In this document: piece by piece, positions 45,936 to 54,611 of the stretch
Position numbering within the stretch: the first letter of the stretch is position 1
Layout: each line of letters opens with the position of its first letter
NCBI GenBank assembly: GCA_946481275.1
Contig: CAMLMV010000034.1
Coordinates: forward strand, 6,886-70,885
Source of the DNA: an uncultured Massilia sp.
GTDB lineage: Bacteria; Pseudomonadota; Gammaproteobacteria; Burkholderiales; Burkholderiaceae
Length of the DNA: 64,000 bases
Reading direction: 5' to 3'
Translations under genes and position numbers: made by a program
The notes under the pieces: generated by a model
What the model saw: only the letters and a program-made list of their open reading frames with translations
What the model was told of the DNA's origin: nothing
Databases searched by the model: none

Positions 45936-46378
45936 CGGTTGTCCACCTTCGGCGTACCTTTCTGGACGGTCGGCTTCGTGCCCGCCGGCTCGGCCTTCGT
46001 GGGGCCGGCTTTCACGTCCGCGCTGGGCGGCGCCGTGCCCAGTTTTTCGCTCTTGATGGGCGCGGCGGCGCCGGCCGGCGTCAGCTTGCCTTCCGGTTGT
46101 CCGGCAGGCGCGGCTGCCTGTGCCGGCGCGGCCGCGGCGATCGCGACCGGCGCATGCGTCTTCCAGCCCTGGGCCGATGCGCGGCTGCGCCAGCGGGCCG
46201 AAATCGCATCCATCGATGCCGCGAGCAACGCCTTGTCCTTGGCCGCCTGCGCATCCGCCGCGGCCTTCTTCGCGGCGGCGGCTTCCTGCTGGGCGGGGGT
46301 CGGCGGCGGCAGCGCGGCCTGGGCCGTCGCCGCGGCCAGCGCCAGCGCGAGCGCCGCGAGCCTGGTCATGTGCTTCAT
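45932..46378 (-). CDS. Ala/Pro-rich exported protein in the formate dehydrogenase operon
   Basis: 148 residues from the ATG at 46378 (AAAGGA nine bases before); an ATG at 46393 also exists. Signal peptide (KHMTRLAALALALAAATAQA), a heptad-like charged helix (PAQQEAAAAKKAAADAQAAKDKAL) and a long Ala/Pro/Lys low-complexity tail. No known family. It overlaps DUF3305 by 4 nt, so it belongs to the operon; a role in the periplasmic enzyme complex is only a guess. Confidence 0.65.
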   Translation of the reverse strand: MKHMTRLAALALALAAATAQAALPPPTPAQQEAAAAKKAAADAQAAKDKALLAASMDAISARWRSRASAQGWKTHAPVAIAAAAPAQAAAPAGQPEGKLTPAGAAAPIKSEKLGTAPPSADVKAGPTKAEPAGTKPTVQKGTPKVDNR

Positions 46379-46389
46379 CGGGAGTCCTT

Positions 46390-46815
46390 TCATCGTCCCG
46401 GCGCCGCCGAATGGCCCGGGTCGCGGTTGACGGCCCCCGGCAGCGGCCCCTGTTCGGCCGGCGGCGGCGCGGCCGGCTTGCCGTGGTCGCCGGGCTGCGC
46501 CTCCGTGGTGTCGAGCGTGCCGGGACCGCTGGGCCGCGTGACGCCCTGGCTGGGGCCCTGGCCCGTCTCGCGCACCGTGCCGCCCGTCGCGGCGCCGGCC
46601 GTATTGCCGCCGCTGCCGCCCGCGATGCCCGGCGTGCCGCCCGCATAAACGGCGTCCGTCTTCGACCCGCCGTTCGCGGCCATCACCTGGCCGCTCGTGC
46701 CGCCGCCGGCCGTCACCATGCCGGGGAATTTCGTCTGGCGCTGGGCTTCGTCGCCATGCTGCTTGCAGCCGGCCAGCAGCGCCAGCGCTGCCATGAATGT
46801 GATCGCCGCTTTCAT
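46390..46815 (-). CDS. Gly-rich lipoprotein in the formate dehydrogenase operon
   Basis: 141 residues from the ATG at 46815 with GAGGAG upstream. Lipobox LLAGC places the lipid-bearing Cys near residue 17. The mature part is Gly/Thr/Ala-rich with repeated GG and PG units and ends in PAAPPPAEQGPLPG, so it is probably unfolded. No family recognised. It sits 11 nt behind the cytochrome b subunit gene. Confidence 0.62.
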   Translation of the reverse strand: MKAAITFMAALALLAGCKQHGDEAQRQTKFPGMVTAGGGTSGQVMAANGGSKTDAVYAGGTPGIAGGSGGNTAGAATGGTVRETGQGPSQGVTRPSGPGTLDTTEAQPGDHGKPAAPPPAEQGPLPGAVNRDPGHSAAPGR

Positions 46816-46825
46816 CAACCGCTCC

Positions 46826-47911
46826 TCAATGCGCGGGCCGCGGCGGCGGGCCGCCGGCCGGCGGCCGCTGGTCGGGCGGCACGCGGTCGTCGAACGTGCC
46901 CGGTTCCACGCCCGCCTTCACTTCGTCGTACCACACGGCGTGGTGCGCCTTGGCCCACGATTCGTCCACGGTCCCGTGGCGCATCGCCTCGTACGCGCCC
47001 GGCGTGCCCCACGTGCCGATGTAGATGTGGCCCATCGCGGCCGCGATGTAGAACGTGGCGCCGGCGATGTGCAGGTAGTTCGCGACCTGCATCACGTAGC
47101 GCGTCTGGCCGAACGTGACGAAGTCGAGGATCAGGCCGCTGACCGACATCACGAGGCCCAGCAGGGTCACGCCCAGCCAGAACCACGACTTTTCGCCGGC
47201 GTTGAAGAACCCCGCCGGCACGTGCTTGTGCGAGACGAGGCCGCCGCCCTGCTTGATCCACTGCCAGTCGATGCGGCGGAAGAAGTTCCGGCGCAGGAAA
47301 GTAAAGAACATCAGCACGGAGCACACGATGAACAGCGGGCCCACGAAGTTGTGCAGGTACTTGAAGATGTAGGCCAGTCCCGCGAACACGTCGTGACCGA
47401 CGAGCGGGATCAGGAGCTTCTTGCCGAACATGATGACGAGGCCCGTCACGGCGAGGATGATGAAGCTGATCGCCGTCGCCCAGTGCACGTTGCGCTCCCA
47501 GCTCGTGAAGCGGCGGATGCGCCGGCCCGTATCGGCCTCCTCGACGCGCGCGGGACCGATGGCGCGGTAGAAGAAGAAAATCGCGACGAGCACGACGACG
47601 AGGATGGTGCCCATTGCGGTCGCGATCGGCCCGTTGCGCCAGATACGCCACTGGTTGCCGCCCCGCTGCACGATGACGGTGCCTTCCGTGCTGCCGTACT
47701 GGCCCAGGTAGTGACGGTCCATGTGCACGCGGCCGGACGCCTTCGAGCCCAGTCCCGGCTCGGGCGAGCGCGAATCCTTTTCGGCCTGCAGGATCGTCTG
47801 TTCCTCGGCATACGCCGGCTCGGCGCGGTTGCTCGGCACGCCCGCGTGTACCACGCCGGCCAGCCACAGCGACAGGAACAACGACAACAATGATCGTAGA
47901 GTGATTGACAT
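46826..47911 (-). CDS. fdhC: Formate dehydrogenase gamma subunit (cytochrome b556)
   Basis: 361 residues. A signal peptide-like N-terminus, then a membrane helix (MGTILVVVLVAIFFFYRAIGP), RRIRRFTSWERNVHW and four more helices holding the haem b ligands (NVHWATAISFIILAVTGLVIMFG; FKYLHNFVGPLF; GATFYIAAAMGHIYIGTWG). It anchors the enzyme and passes electrons to quinone. An unusual ~100-residue N-terminal extension precedes the first helix. Part of the leftward fdh operon. Confidence 0.9.
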   Translation of the reverse strand: MSITLRSLLSLFLSLWLAGVVHAGVPSNRAEPAYAEEQTILQAEKDSRSPEPGLGSKASGRVHMDRHYLGQYGSTEGTVIVQRGGNQWRIWRNGPIATAMGTILVVVLVAIFFFYRAIGPARVEEADTGRRIRRFTSWERNVHWATAISFIILAVTGLVIMFGKKLLIPLVGHDVFAGLAYIFKYLHNFVGPLFIVCSVLMFFTFLRRNFFRRIDWQWIKQGGGLVSHKHVPAGFFNAGEKSWFWLGVTLLGLVMSVSGLILDFVTFGQTRYVMQVANYLHIAGATFYIAAAMGHIYIGTWGTPGAYEAMRHGTVDESWAKAHHAVWYDEVKAGVEPGTFDDRVPPDQRPPAGGPPPRPAH

Positions 47912-47923
47912 GGTCGGCTCCTG

Positions 47924-48136
47924 TTACGGGTTGGCCCGGTTGTACTCGTTCTGGTGCATGTTGCGGTTGCTGATCGTGCCCCACCACGACAGCTTGTCGT
48001 TGTGGAAGTGGCGCAAGAACGGCCGGTCGTCCTTCTTCCCGGCGTACATGCCGTGCACCCAGTTCGGATGCTGGTCGACTTCGAGGCACCCCGCGAGCAG
48101 GGTCAAGGGCAGGCAGAGGATGAGAATGCGCTTCAT
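47924..48136 (-). CDS. Small lipoprotein between fdhB and fdhC
   Basis: 70 residues. Starts at an ATG with GGGAGG eight bases upstream and overlaps the fdhB end by 4 nt. Lipobox LLAGC gives Cys17 as the likely acylated residue; the mature part is rich in His, Asn, Trp and charged residues (DQHPNWVHGMYAGKKDDR; FHNDKLSWWGTISNRNMHQNEYN). No family recognised. Its position between the Fe-S and cytochrome subunits suggests it is a periplasmic part or anchor of the complex. Confidence 0.7.
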   Translation of the reverse strand: MKRILILCLPLTLLAGCLEVDQHPNWVHGMYAGKKDDRPFLRHFHNDKLSWWGTISNRNMHQNEYNRANP

Positions 48137-48813
48137 GTCGGCAGCCTCCCCTCGTCGTTCTGCGAATCCTTGAGGTTCTGGTTTTCGCGCGGACCGTCGC
48201 CCTTCGCCTTGATCTCGCCGCCGCGTTTCGGCTTGCCGTACGCGATCTTCCAGCCCCACAGTTCCGGACCATAGCCGCGCGTCTCCACGCGCTGGCGGTA
48301 GATGTCGGCGATGACGGTCGCGTCGCCGCCGATCAGCGCCTTCGTGCCGCACATTTCCGCGCATGCGGGCAGCTTGCCCTCGGCGATGCGGTTGCGGCCA
48401 TACTTCTTGAACTCGGCCTCGGACGTATCGGGCTCCGGACCGCCGGAGCAGAACGTGCACTTGTCCATCTTGCCGCGGTGGTTGAACAGGCCCGTCGCGG
48501 GGAACTGCGGCGCACCGAACGGGCACGCGTAATAGCAGTAGCCGCAGCCGATGCACTGGTCCTTGTCGTGCAGGACGATGCCGTCTTCCGTGTGATAGAT
48601 GCAGTTGACGGGGCAGACGGCCAGGCACGGCGCGTCGCTGCAGTGCATGCACGCGACGGAGATCGAGCGCTCGCCCGGCACGCCGTCGTTGATGGTGACG
48701 ACGCGGCGGCGGTTCACGCCCCACGGGGTCTCGTTTTCGTTCTTGCAGGCGGTCACGCAGCCGTTGCAGTCGATGCAGCGCTCCGTGTCGCAGATGAACT
48801 TCATTCTGGCCAT
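48133..48813 (-). CDS. fdhB: Formate dehydrogenase beta subunit, four [4Fe-4S] clusters
   Basis: 226 residues. Cys motifs CDTERCIDCNGCVTAC, CMHCSDAPCLAVC, CIGCGYCYYACPFGAP and CTFCSGG with a partner CAEMCGTKA, i.e. four ferredoxin-like clusters, as in FdhB of FDH3-type periplasmic enzymes. It bridges electrons from the molybdenum or tungsten subunit to the membrane cytochrome. There is a 10-nt gap to fdhA and a 4-nt overlap with the small lipoprotein. Confidence 0.93.
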   Translation of the reverse strand: MARMKFICDTERCIDCNGCVTACKNENETPWGVNRRRVVTINDGVPGERSISVACMHCSDAPCLAVCPVNCIYHTEDGIVLHDKDQCIGCGYCYYACPFGAPQFPATGLFNHRGKMDKCTFCSGGPEPDTSEAEFKKYGRNRIAEGKLPACAEMCGTKALIGGDATVIADIYRQRVETRGYGPELWGWKIAYGKPKRGGEIKAKGDGPRENQNLKDSQNDEGRLPT

Positions 48814-48823
48814 ATCGATCTCC

Positions 48824-51643
48824 TCACGCCCGCACCAGCCGGCACAGCGACACTTTCGTTTCCTGCATCATCGTCACGGCGTCGTAACCGTACGTCCACC
48901 CGGTGTTCACGGCCTCGCCGCGCACCGCGGGCGCGCCGCCGTCCGGATAATGTTTTTCGAGGTCCTCGCCCATCCACCAGCCGCCGAAGTGGAACGGCAT
49001 CCACACGAGGCCCACGGGCACGCGCGGCGTCACCATCGCCATCAGCTTCAGGCGCGCGCCGGTCGGCGTCTCGACCCACATGAATTCGCCCAGCTTCACG
49101 CCGATCTGCGCCGCGTCTTCCGGATTCACTTCGCAGAACATGTTCTGCTGCAGTTCGGCCAGCCACGGATTCGAGCGCGTCTCCTCGCCGCCGCCCTCGT
49201 ACTCGACGAGGCGGCCCGACGTCATGATCAGCGGGTAGTCCTTCGAGAAGTCGACCGCCTGCACGGATTTATAGAGCGTCGGCAGGCGCCAGAACGCGGC
49301 CTTGTCGTCGTACGTCGGGTACTTCGCGACGAGGTCGCGGCGCGGCGTGACGAGCGGTTCGCGGTGCGTCGGCACCGGGTCCGGGAAGTTCCACACGTTG
49401 CAGCGGGCGCGCGCGTTGCCGTACGGCGCGCAGCCGTGGGCGATGGCGACGCGGATGATCCCGCCCGACAGGTCCGTCTTCCAATTCTTGCCCTCGGCCT
49501 GCACCTGTTCTTCCGGCGTCAGCTCGGCCCACCAGCCCAGCTTTTTCAGGAACACATGGTCGAACTCGGGGTAGCCGGTGTCGATCTCGCTGTCCTTCGA
49601 GAACGAGCCATCCGCCGCCAGCAGGGGCTCGCCGTTGTGCTCCACGCCCCAGTTGGCGCGGAACGGCAGGCCGCCCTCGGCCACGCTCTTGTGCAGGTCG
49701 TACAGGATCGGCGTGCCCGGGTGCTTCATCTCCGGCGTGCCCCAGCACGGCCACGGCAAGCCGTAGTAATCGCCCTTGCACGGGCCGGACTCGGCGCGCA
49801 TCGTGGTCGGATTGAAGTCGCGCTTGTGCTCCATGTGCAGCTTCAGGCGCTCCGGCGAACAGCCCGTGTAGCCGATAGTCCAGCACGAACGGTTGATCTC
49901 GCGGAGGATGTCCTCGATGACCGGCTCGTTGTTGACGACCTTGATGTTCTTGACGAGCTGTTCGCCGAAGCCCAGCTTGCGCGCGAACAGGTACATGATC
50001 TCGTGGTCCGTCTTGCACTCGAACAGCGGCTGGATCACGCGCTCGCGCCATTGAATGGACCGGTTCGACGCCGTGACGGAACCCTGCGTCTCGAACTGCG
50101 ACGCGGCCGGCAGCAGGTAGACGCCGTCGGTCCGGCCATGCATCGCTGCCGTCATGCTGGGATACGGGTCGATGACGACCATGAAGTCCAGCTTCTGCAT
50201 CGCGGCCTTCATGTCCGGCAGGCGCGTCTGGCTGTTCGGTGCGTGGCCCCAGTAGAACACGGCGCGCAGGTTGGTCGGCTGGTCGACATACTGGTTATCC
50301 TCGAGGACCGCGTCGAACCAGCGCGACACCGTGATGCCCGGCTTTTCCATCAGCTCCTTCGAGCCGAAGCGCGACTTGATCCAGTCGTAATCGACGCCCC
50401 ACACGGTGGCGAAGTGCTTCCACGCGCCTTCCGCGATGCCGTAATAGCCGGGCAGCGAATCGCCGTTCGGGCCGACGTCCGTCGCACCCTGCACGTTGTC
50501 GTGGCCGCGGTAGATGTTGGCGCCGCCGCCCTGCACGCCGATGTTCCCCAGCGCGAGCTGCAGGATCGACAGCGCGCGCACGTTCGCCGTCCCCACGTGG
50601 TGCTGCGTGATGCCCATGCACCAGACGACGGACGACGGCCGGTTCGTCGCCAGCATCTCGGCCGCCATGCGCACCGACGCTTCCGGCACGCCCGTCACGT
50701 CGCTGACTTTATCGGGCGTCCACTTGGCCACTTCCTTGCGCACGTCGTCCATGCCGTACGTGCGCGCGGCGATGAATGCCTTGTCTTCCCAGCCGTTGTT
50801 AAAGATGTGCCACAGCATGCCCCACACGAACGCGATGTCCGTGCCGGGACGGATGCGCACGTAGTGGTGGGCGAAGCGCGCCGTGCGGGTGAAGCGCGGG
50901 TCGACGACGATCATCTTCGCGCCCAGCTCCTTCGCATGCAGGAAGTGCAGCATCGAGATCGGGTGCGCCTCGGCCGGGTTCGAACCGATGAACAGCACGG
51001 CCTTGCTGTAGTGGAGGTCGTTGAACGAGTTCGTCATCGCGCCATACCCGTAGGTCTGGGCGACGCCCGCCACCGTGGTCGAGTGGCAGATCCGGGCCTG
51101 GTGGTCGCAATTGTTGGAACCCCACATGGACACCCATTTGCGCAGCAAATACGACTGTTCGTTGTTGTGCTTCGAGCTCCCGATGACCATCAGCGCATCC
51201 GGCCCGGACTGCTCGCGCAGTTTCAGCAGGCGGTCGCCGATCTCGCCCACGGCCTGGTCCCACGAGATGCGCTCGTACTTGCCGTTCACGAGCTTCATCG
51301 GATAGCGCAGGCGGTGCTCGCCGAAGCCGTGCTCGCGCACCGAGGCGCCCTTCGCGCAGTGCGCCCCCATGTTGATCGGGGAATCGAACGCCGCTTCCTG
51401 GCGGACCCACACGCCATTGCTGACGACGGCCTCCACCGAGCAGCCCACCGAGCAGTGGCTGCACACGGTGTGCTTGACCTCCGTGTTCGGCTTTGCCGGG
51501 ACGGGGTCCGCCGCGGTCGCGGGCTGGATCACGTTCAGCGGCAGGTGGCGCGCAAGGGCGCCCGCGCCGGCCGTCACGCCCGCGCCGACGAGGAAGCGGC
51601 GCCGTTTCAGTCCGCTGTCGCGTGATGTCTTCACCAGGGTCAT
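48824..51643 (-). CDS. fdhA: Formate dehydrogenase alpha subunit (Mo/W-bisMGD), TAT-exported, Cys type
   Basis: 939 residues, normal for the Fdh catalytic subunit. Twin-arginine signal (KRRRFLVGAG), [4Fe-4S] ligands Cys61, Cys64, Cys68 and Cys96, and the active-site pair Cys186-His187 in ARICHSTTVAG. A cysteine codon (TGC), not TGA, is used, so this is a non-selenium enzyme. Other family motifs are GSNPAEAHPISMLHF, GANIYRGHDNVQGATD and the C-terminal molybdopterin-dinucleotide domain (MTSGRLVEYEGGGEETRSNPWLAELQ). It oxidises formate to CO2 in the periplasm. Operon upstream: a TAT-target peptide and a TorD-like chaperone. Confidence 0.95.
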   Translation of the reverse strand: MTLVKTSRDSGLKRRRFLVGAGVTAGAGALARHLPLNVIQPATAADPVPAKPNTEVKHTVCSHCSVGCSVEAVVSNGVWVRQEAAFDSPINMGAHCAKGASVREHGFGEHRLRYPMKLVNGKYERISWDQAVGEIGDRLLKLREQSGPDALMVIGSSKHNNEQSYLLRKWVSMWGSNNCDHQARICHSTTVAGVAQTYGYGAMTNSFNDLHYSKAVLFIGSNPAEAHPISMLHFLHAKELGAKMIVVDPRFTRTARFAHHYVRIRPGTDIAFVWGMLWHIFNNGWEDKAFIAARTYGMDDVRKEVAKWTPDKVSDVTGVPEASVRMAAEMLATNRPSSVVWCMGITQHHVGTANVRALSILQLALGNIGVQGGGANIYRGHDNVQGATDVGPNGDSLPGYYGIAEGAWKHFATVWGVDYDWIKSRFGSKELMEKPGITVSRWFDAVLEDNQYVDQPTNLRAVFYWGHAPNSQTRLPDMKAAMQKLDFMVVIDPYPSMTAAMHGRTDGVYLLPAASQFETQGSVTASNRSIQWRERVIQPLFECKTDHEIMYLFARKLGFGEQLVKNIKVVNNEPVIEDILREINRSCWTIGYTGCSPERLKLHMEHKRDFNPTTMRAESGPCKGDYYGLPWPCWGTPEMKHPGTPILYDLHKSVAEGGLPFRANWGVEHNGEPLLAADGSFSKDSEIDTGYPEFDHVFLKKLGWWAELTPEEQVQAEGKNWKTDLSGGIIRVAIAHGCAPYGNARARCNVWNFPDPVPTHREPLVTPRRDLVAKYPTYDDKAAFWRLPTLYKSVQAVDFSKDYPLIMTSGRLVEYEGGGEETRSNPWLAELQQNMFCEVNPEDAAQIGVKLGEFMWVETPTGARLKLMAMVTPRVPVGLVWMPFHFGGWWMGEDLEKHYPDGGAPAVRGEAVNTGWTYGYDAVTMMQETKVSLCRLVRA

Positions 51644-51658
51644 GGTCGCGATCTCCTT

Positions 51659-51862
51659 CTACCAGTATGCCGCAGTGCGGTAGTAACGCCGGATGTGTTC
51701 CGTCTCGTGATAGCCCTGCGCCTTTTGCGGTGCGGCCGGAGCGGGCTCGGGCTGCGGTTCCGGCGCACGCGCACGCGCGGCCGCGGCGACGGCCAGTGCG
51801 CCCAGCGGCGCGGCCTTCAACAGGCTGCGGCGGGTCGGATCGGGTTGCTTGTCTTTGTCCAT
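51659..51862 (-). CDS. Formate dehydrogenase-region TAT-target small protein
   Basis: 67 residues. Twin-arginine motif (TRRSLLKAAPLG), Ala/Pro-rich stretch, then GYHETEHIRRYYRTAAYW. This is the short protein family always found just upstream of FDH3-type alpha subunits, called the formate dehydrogenase-region TAT target. The C-terminal conserved block suggests a binding rather than enzymatic role. Starts 10 nt after the chaperone gene. Confidence 0.88.
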   Translation of the reverse strand: MDKDKQPDPTRRSLLKAAPLGALAVAAAARARAPEPQPEPAPAAPQKAQGYHETEHIRRYYRTAAYW

Positions 51863-51872
51863 GGTGGTCCCC

Positions 51873-52544
51873 TCAGGCTGCAATCGGGTCGGTGGCATCG
51901 AGCACGGCGAACGCCTGCGCTTCGATCGACAGGAAGGCGTCGACGACGCCCGCCACGACCCGGTAGAAATTCGCGTCCGGGCTGTTCGCGATGTCGGCCA
52001 GGCAGGCCGCGTACCAGGGCCGGACATGCGTTTCGAAAAAGGCTTTTTGCACGGCGAGCCCGCGCGGCGGCATGCCGGGTCCGCCCTGGATCAGCACGCG
52101 CATCGTCTCGCACAACGTGCCCAGGTGGTCCTCGAATTCGCCCACGCCGGGCGCGCGGGAAAGGCGCAGGCGCGCGAGGTCGTGGCGCAGGTCGGCCAGC
52201 GGCGCATCGTTCAGGTGGCCCGTGATGTAGAAGGATCCGTAAGGATTGAGCGGCGGCGTGCCGGTGCTGATGAACATGGCCGAAAATTCATCGGCCGCGG
52301 CGGACGCATCGACGACGGTCGCGGCCTGGGTCAGCTTCAGCCACGCGTCCTCGAGGGCGAATTCGCCGACGGCCGCGATCGGTTCGGCCGCGGCCAGTGC
52401 GGCGAGCAGTGCGGCATCGGGCGGGGCCAGCAGCAGGCGTGCGAACAGCGCGTAGAAATCGGCCCGGGCCTGGTCTTCGCCGGCCAATGACGGGGCCTCG
52501 ACGTCATGCAAATTGGGTGAAGCGGAACGCTGTTCGGCCGACAT
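51873..52544 (-). CDS. TorD/DmsD-family redox enzyme maturation chaperone
   Basis: 223 residues, all-helical pattern: ADFYALFARLLLAPPDAALLAALAAAEP, FISTGTPPLNPYGSFYITGHLND, EDHLGTLCETMRVLI. It belongs to the TorD-like chaperones that bind the TAT signal of molybdoenzymes and delay export until the cofactor is inserted; here the client is most likely FdhA. First gene of the leftward fdh operon and divergent from the FNR gene. Confidence 0.87.
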   Translation of the reverse strand: MSAEQRSASPNLHDVEAPSLAGEDQARADFYALFARLLLAPPDAALLAALAAAEPIAAVGEFALEDAWLKLTQAATVVDASAAADEFSAMFISTGTPPLNPYGSFYITGHLNDAPLADLRHDLARLRLSRAPGVGEFEDHLGTLCETMRVLIQGGPGMPPRGLAVQKAFFETHVRPWYAACLADIANSPDANFYRVVAGVVDAFLSIEAQAFAVLDATDPIAA

Positions 52545-52657
52545 GGTTCTCCCGTTGGCAAATATTCATGGGAAGTGTAATCCTTGACAATGCGAAGGCG
52601 CGCACGCTTGACGTGGACGCGACATTTCGTCGGCCAGGACATCAACAAGGACAATTT

Positions 52658-52689
52658 CCCTACTTGCCGTAGGGGCTTACGTCTATAAT
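52658..52689 (+). promoter_or_regulatory. Palindrome and -10 element ahead of the FNR gene
   Basis: CCCTAC (52658-52663) and GTAGGG (52669-52674) form a 6-bp inverted repeat with a 5-base spacer, at the place of a -35 box. A perfect TATAAT follows at 52684-52689, 26 nt before the FNR start. An additional CGTA...TACG pairing overlaps it. I did not find a good FNR box (TTGAT-N4-ATCAA) in this 171-nt region, though half sites such as TTGAC and ATCAA occur. Confidence 0.5.
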
Positions 52690-52715
52690 CGGAACATCAC
52701 CTGAAGGTCCATGCC

Positions 52716-53480
52716 ATGATTGCCGCTGATACCATACCGCCAACTCCCGTCAACGTTAACGCACTCAAGATCAGTTGTTCGGCTTGCAGCATGCACCAGC
52801 TGTGCCTGCCGATGGGCCTGGAGGATGCGGACATCGACCGCCTGGACCAGATCATCGGCAAGCGCCGCCGCCTGGAGCGCGACGAGCCGCTGTACAAGAT
52901 GGGCGAGCCGTTCCGCAACCTGTACGCCGTGCGCTTCGGCCACTTCAAGACGTACCAGATCAACGCGGCCGGCGAGGCGCAGATCACGGGCTTCCAGATG
53001 GCCGGCGAGCTGCTCGGCATGGACGCCATCAGCGCGGACCGCCACCACTGCGACGCCGTCGCGCTGGAAGACAGCGAAGTGTGCGAGATCCCGTTCGCGC
53101 ACCTGCAGGACCTGTTCGGCCAGGTGCCGGCGCTGCTGCGCCACTTCCACCGCATCATGAGCCAGGAAATCACGCGCGAGCAGAACGTCATGCTCCTGCT
53201 GGGGAACATGCGCGCAGAGCAGCGTTTCGCCGTCTTCCTGATCAACCTGTCCGCACGCTACGCGGCGCGCGGCTATTCGTCCACGCGCTTCCAGCTGCGC
53301 ATGTCGCGCGAAGACATCGGCAACTACCTGGGCCTGACCATCGAAAGCATCAGCCGCCTGCTGTCCCGTTTTAAAAAGCTGGGGCTCGTGCAGGTCGACA
53401 AGCGCGAGGTCGTGCTTCTCGAACCGGCGCGGCTGAAGGCGATGGCGGCCGGGACGGAGCAGTGCAGCCCGATGGCCTGA
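52716..53480 (+). CDS. fnr: FNR-type oxygen-sensing regulator
   Basis: 254 residues. Four cysteines of an oxygen-labile [4Fe-4S] cluster are at 21, 24, 30 and 112, matching FNR geometry. The cyclic-nucleotide-binding-like domain (FRNLYAVRFGHFKTYQINAAGEAQITGFQMAGELLGMDAI in outline) is followed by the DNA-binding helix LSREDIGNYLGLTIESISRLLSRF with Glu and Arg that read the TTGAT half site. It activates anaerobic genes when oxygen is low. The AAGG site spaces well; a two-codon open frame (ATG-CCA-TGA) overlaps the start. Confidence 0.93.
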   Translation: MIAADTIPPTPVNVNALKISCSACSMHQLCLPMGLEDADIDRLDQIIGKRRRLERDEPLYKMGEPFRNLYAVRFGHFKTYQINAAGEAQITGFQMAGELLGMDAISADRHHCDAVALEDSEVCEIPFAHLQDLFGQVPALLRHFHRIMSQEITREQNVMLLLGNMRAEQRFAVFLINLSARYAARGYSSTRFQLRMSREDIGNYLGLTIESISRLLSRFKKLGLVQVDKREVVLLEPARLKAMAAGTEQCSPMA

Positions 53481-53540
53481 CCTTTCGATAGTTCACGGTC
53501 TCCGGTCCCGCGCCGACAATGCGGGCGAAGGAGATCGTCC

Positions 53541-54611
53541 ATGCATTCCAGATTCATTCCCCTCGCCGGCCTGCTGCTGGCCACCGCCGCCCACGCCCAG
53601 GACGGCGCCGTACAGATCTACGGCCGCCTCAACGTCGCCCTCGAACACGCGGCGCCGTCCTCCGGCCCCGGCCTCACGCGCCTCGCGAACAACCGCTCCG
53701 TGCTGGGCTTCCGCGGCGGCGAAGACCTGGGCGGCGGCCTGAAAGCCATCTTCCAGGTCGAAGGCACGCTGTCGCCCGACACGGGCGCCGGCGCCCTCGC
53801 CGCGCGCGACACCCGCGTGGGCCTCGCCGGCACCTGGGGCACGCTGTTCGCGGGCCACTGGACGACGGCCTACAACAGCGCCACGTCCGGCCTCGACCCG
53901 TTCTATCCGACGACGGCCGGCTACATGAGCATCATGGGCAACGGTTCCGCCGCGGACGCGAGCAACGTCAGCGACACCTCGTCGTTCGACCGGCGCCAGT
54001 CCAACTCGGTCCATTACTGGAGCCCGTCCTGGCACGGCCTGTCGCTGCGGGTCACGCACGGCCTGAACGAAGAAAAGCCGGCGAACGGCGCGAAGCCGTC
54101 GCTCACGTCGGCCGCCGCGATCTATGAACGGGGCCCATGGTATGCCGTGCTGGCCGGCGAGCGCCACCACGACTACCAGGGACCGGGGCTGAACGACACG
54201 GGCGCGAAGGCCGCCCTCGCCTACCAGTTCACGCAGACGCGCATCGCCGTCGTCGCCGAACGGTTGAAATACGGGACGGGGGCCGGCGAACTGGCGCGCA
54301 ATGCCGTGTACCTGTCCGTGTCGCACCAGATGGGACCGCACGGCATCCGCATCGGCATCGCGCGCGCGGGCGACGCGAGCGGGCCGGCCGGCACGCGCAT
54401 CGGCTTCGTGCGCGCCGGCGCGGGCACGGGCGCCACGCACGCGACGCTTGGCTACGACTACACGCTGAGCAAGCGCAGCAGCCTGTACGCGTTCACCACC
54501 CGTCTCGACAACCGTGCGAACGGTGTCTACGACTTTGCCATCAACGGCCTGGGCGCGGCGCCGGGCGCGACGCTCGAGGCGTACGTGCTCGGCATGCGCC
54601 ACAACTTCTGA
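53541..54611 (+). CDS. Gram-negative general porin (OmpC-like, Burkholderiales type)
   Basis: 356 residues. Signal peptide (HSRFIPLAGLLLATAAHA), then QDGAVQIYGRLNVALEHA, SVLGFRGGEDLGGGLKAIFQVEG and a C-terminal beta-strand ending in aromatic Phe (YVLGMRHNF), the outer-membrane sorting signal. A trimeric 16-strand porin for small hydrophilic solutes is expected. AAGGAG precedes the start. Stop codon abuts that of the convergent DUF885 gene. Confidence 0.9.
   Translation: MHSRFIPLAGLLLATAAHAQDGAVQIYGRLNVALEHAAPSSGPGLTRLANNRSVLGFRGGEDLGGGLKAIFQVEGTLSPDTGAGALAARDTRVGLAGTWGTLFAGHWTTAYNSATSGLDPFYPTTAGYMSIMGNGSAADASNVSDTSSFDRRQSNSVHYWSPSWHGLSLRVTHGLNEEKPANGAKPSLTSAAAIYERGPWYAVLAGERHHDYQGPGLNDTGAKAALAYQFTQTRIAVVAERLKYGTGAGELARNAVYLSVSHQMGPHGIRIGIARAGDASGPAGTRIGFVRAGAGTGATHATLGYDYTLSKRSSLYAFTTRLDNRANGVYDFAINGLGAAPGATLEAYVLGMRHNF

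Noticed and set aside
51086..51088. Selenocysteine at the FdhA active site
   Set aside because: The codon is TGC (Cys), with no in-frame TGA or SECIS-like hairpin after it.
52545..52715. FNR box between fdh and fnr
   Set aside because: Only half sites (TTGAC, ATCAA) are present; no TTGAT-N4-ATCAA-like pair fits.
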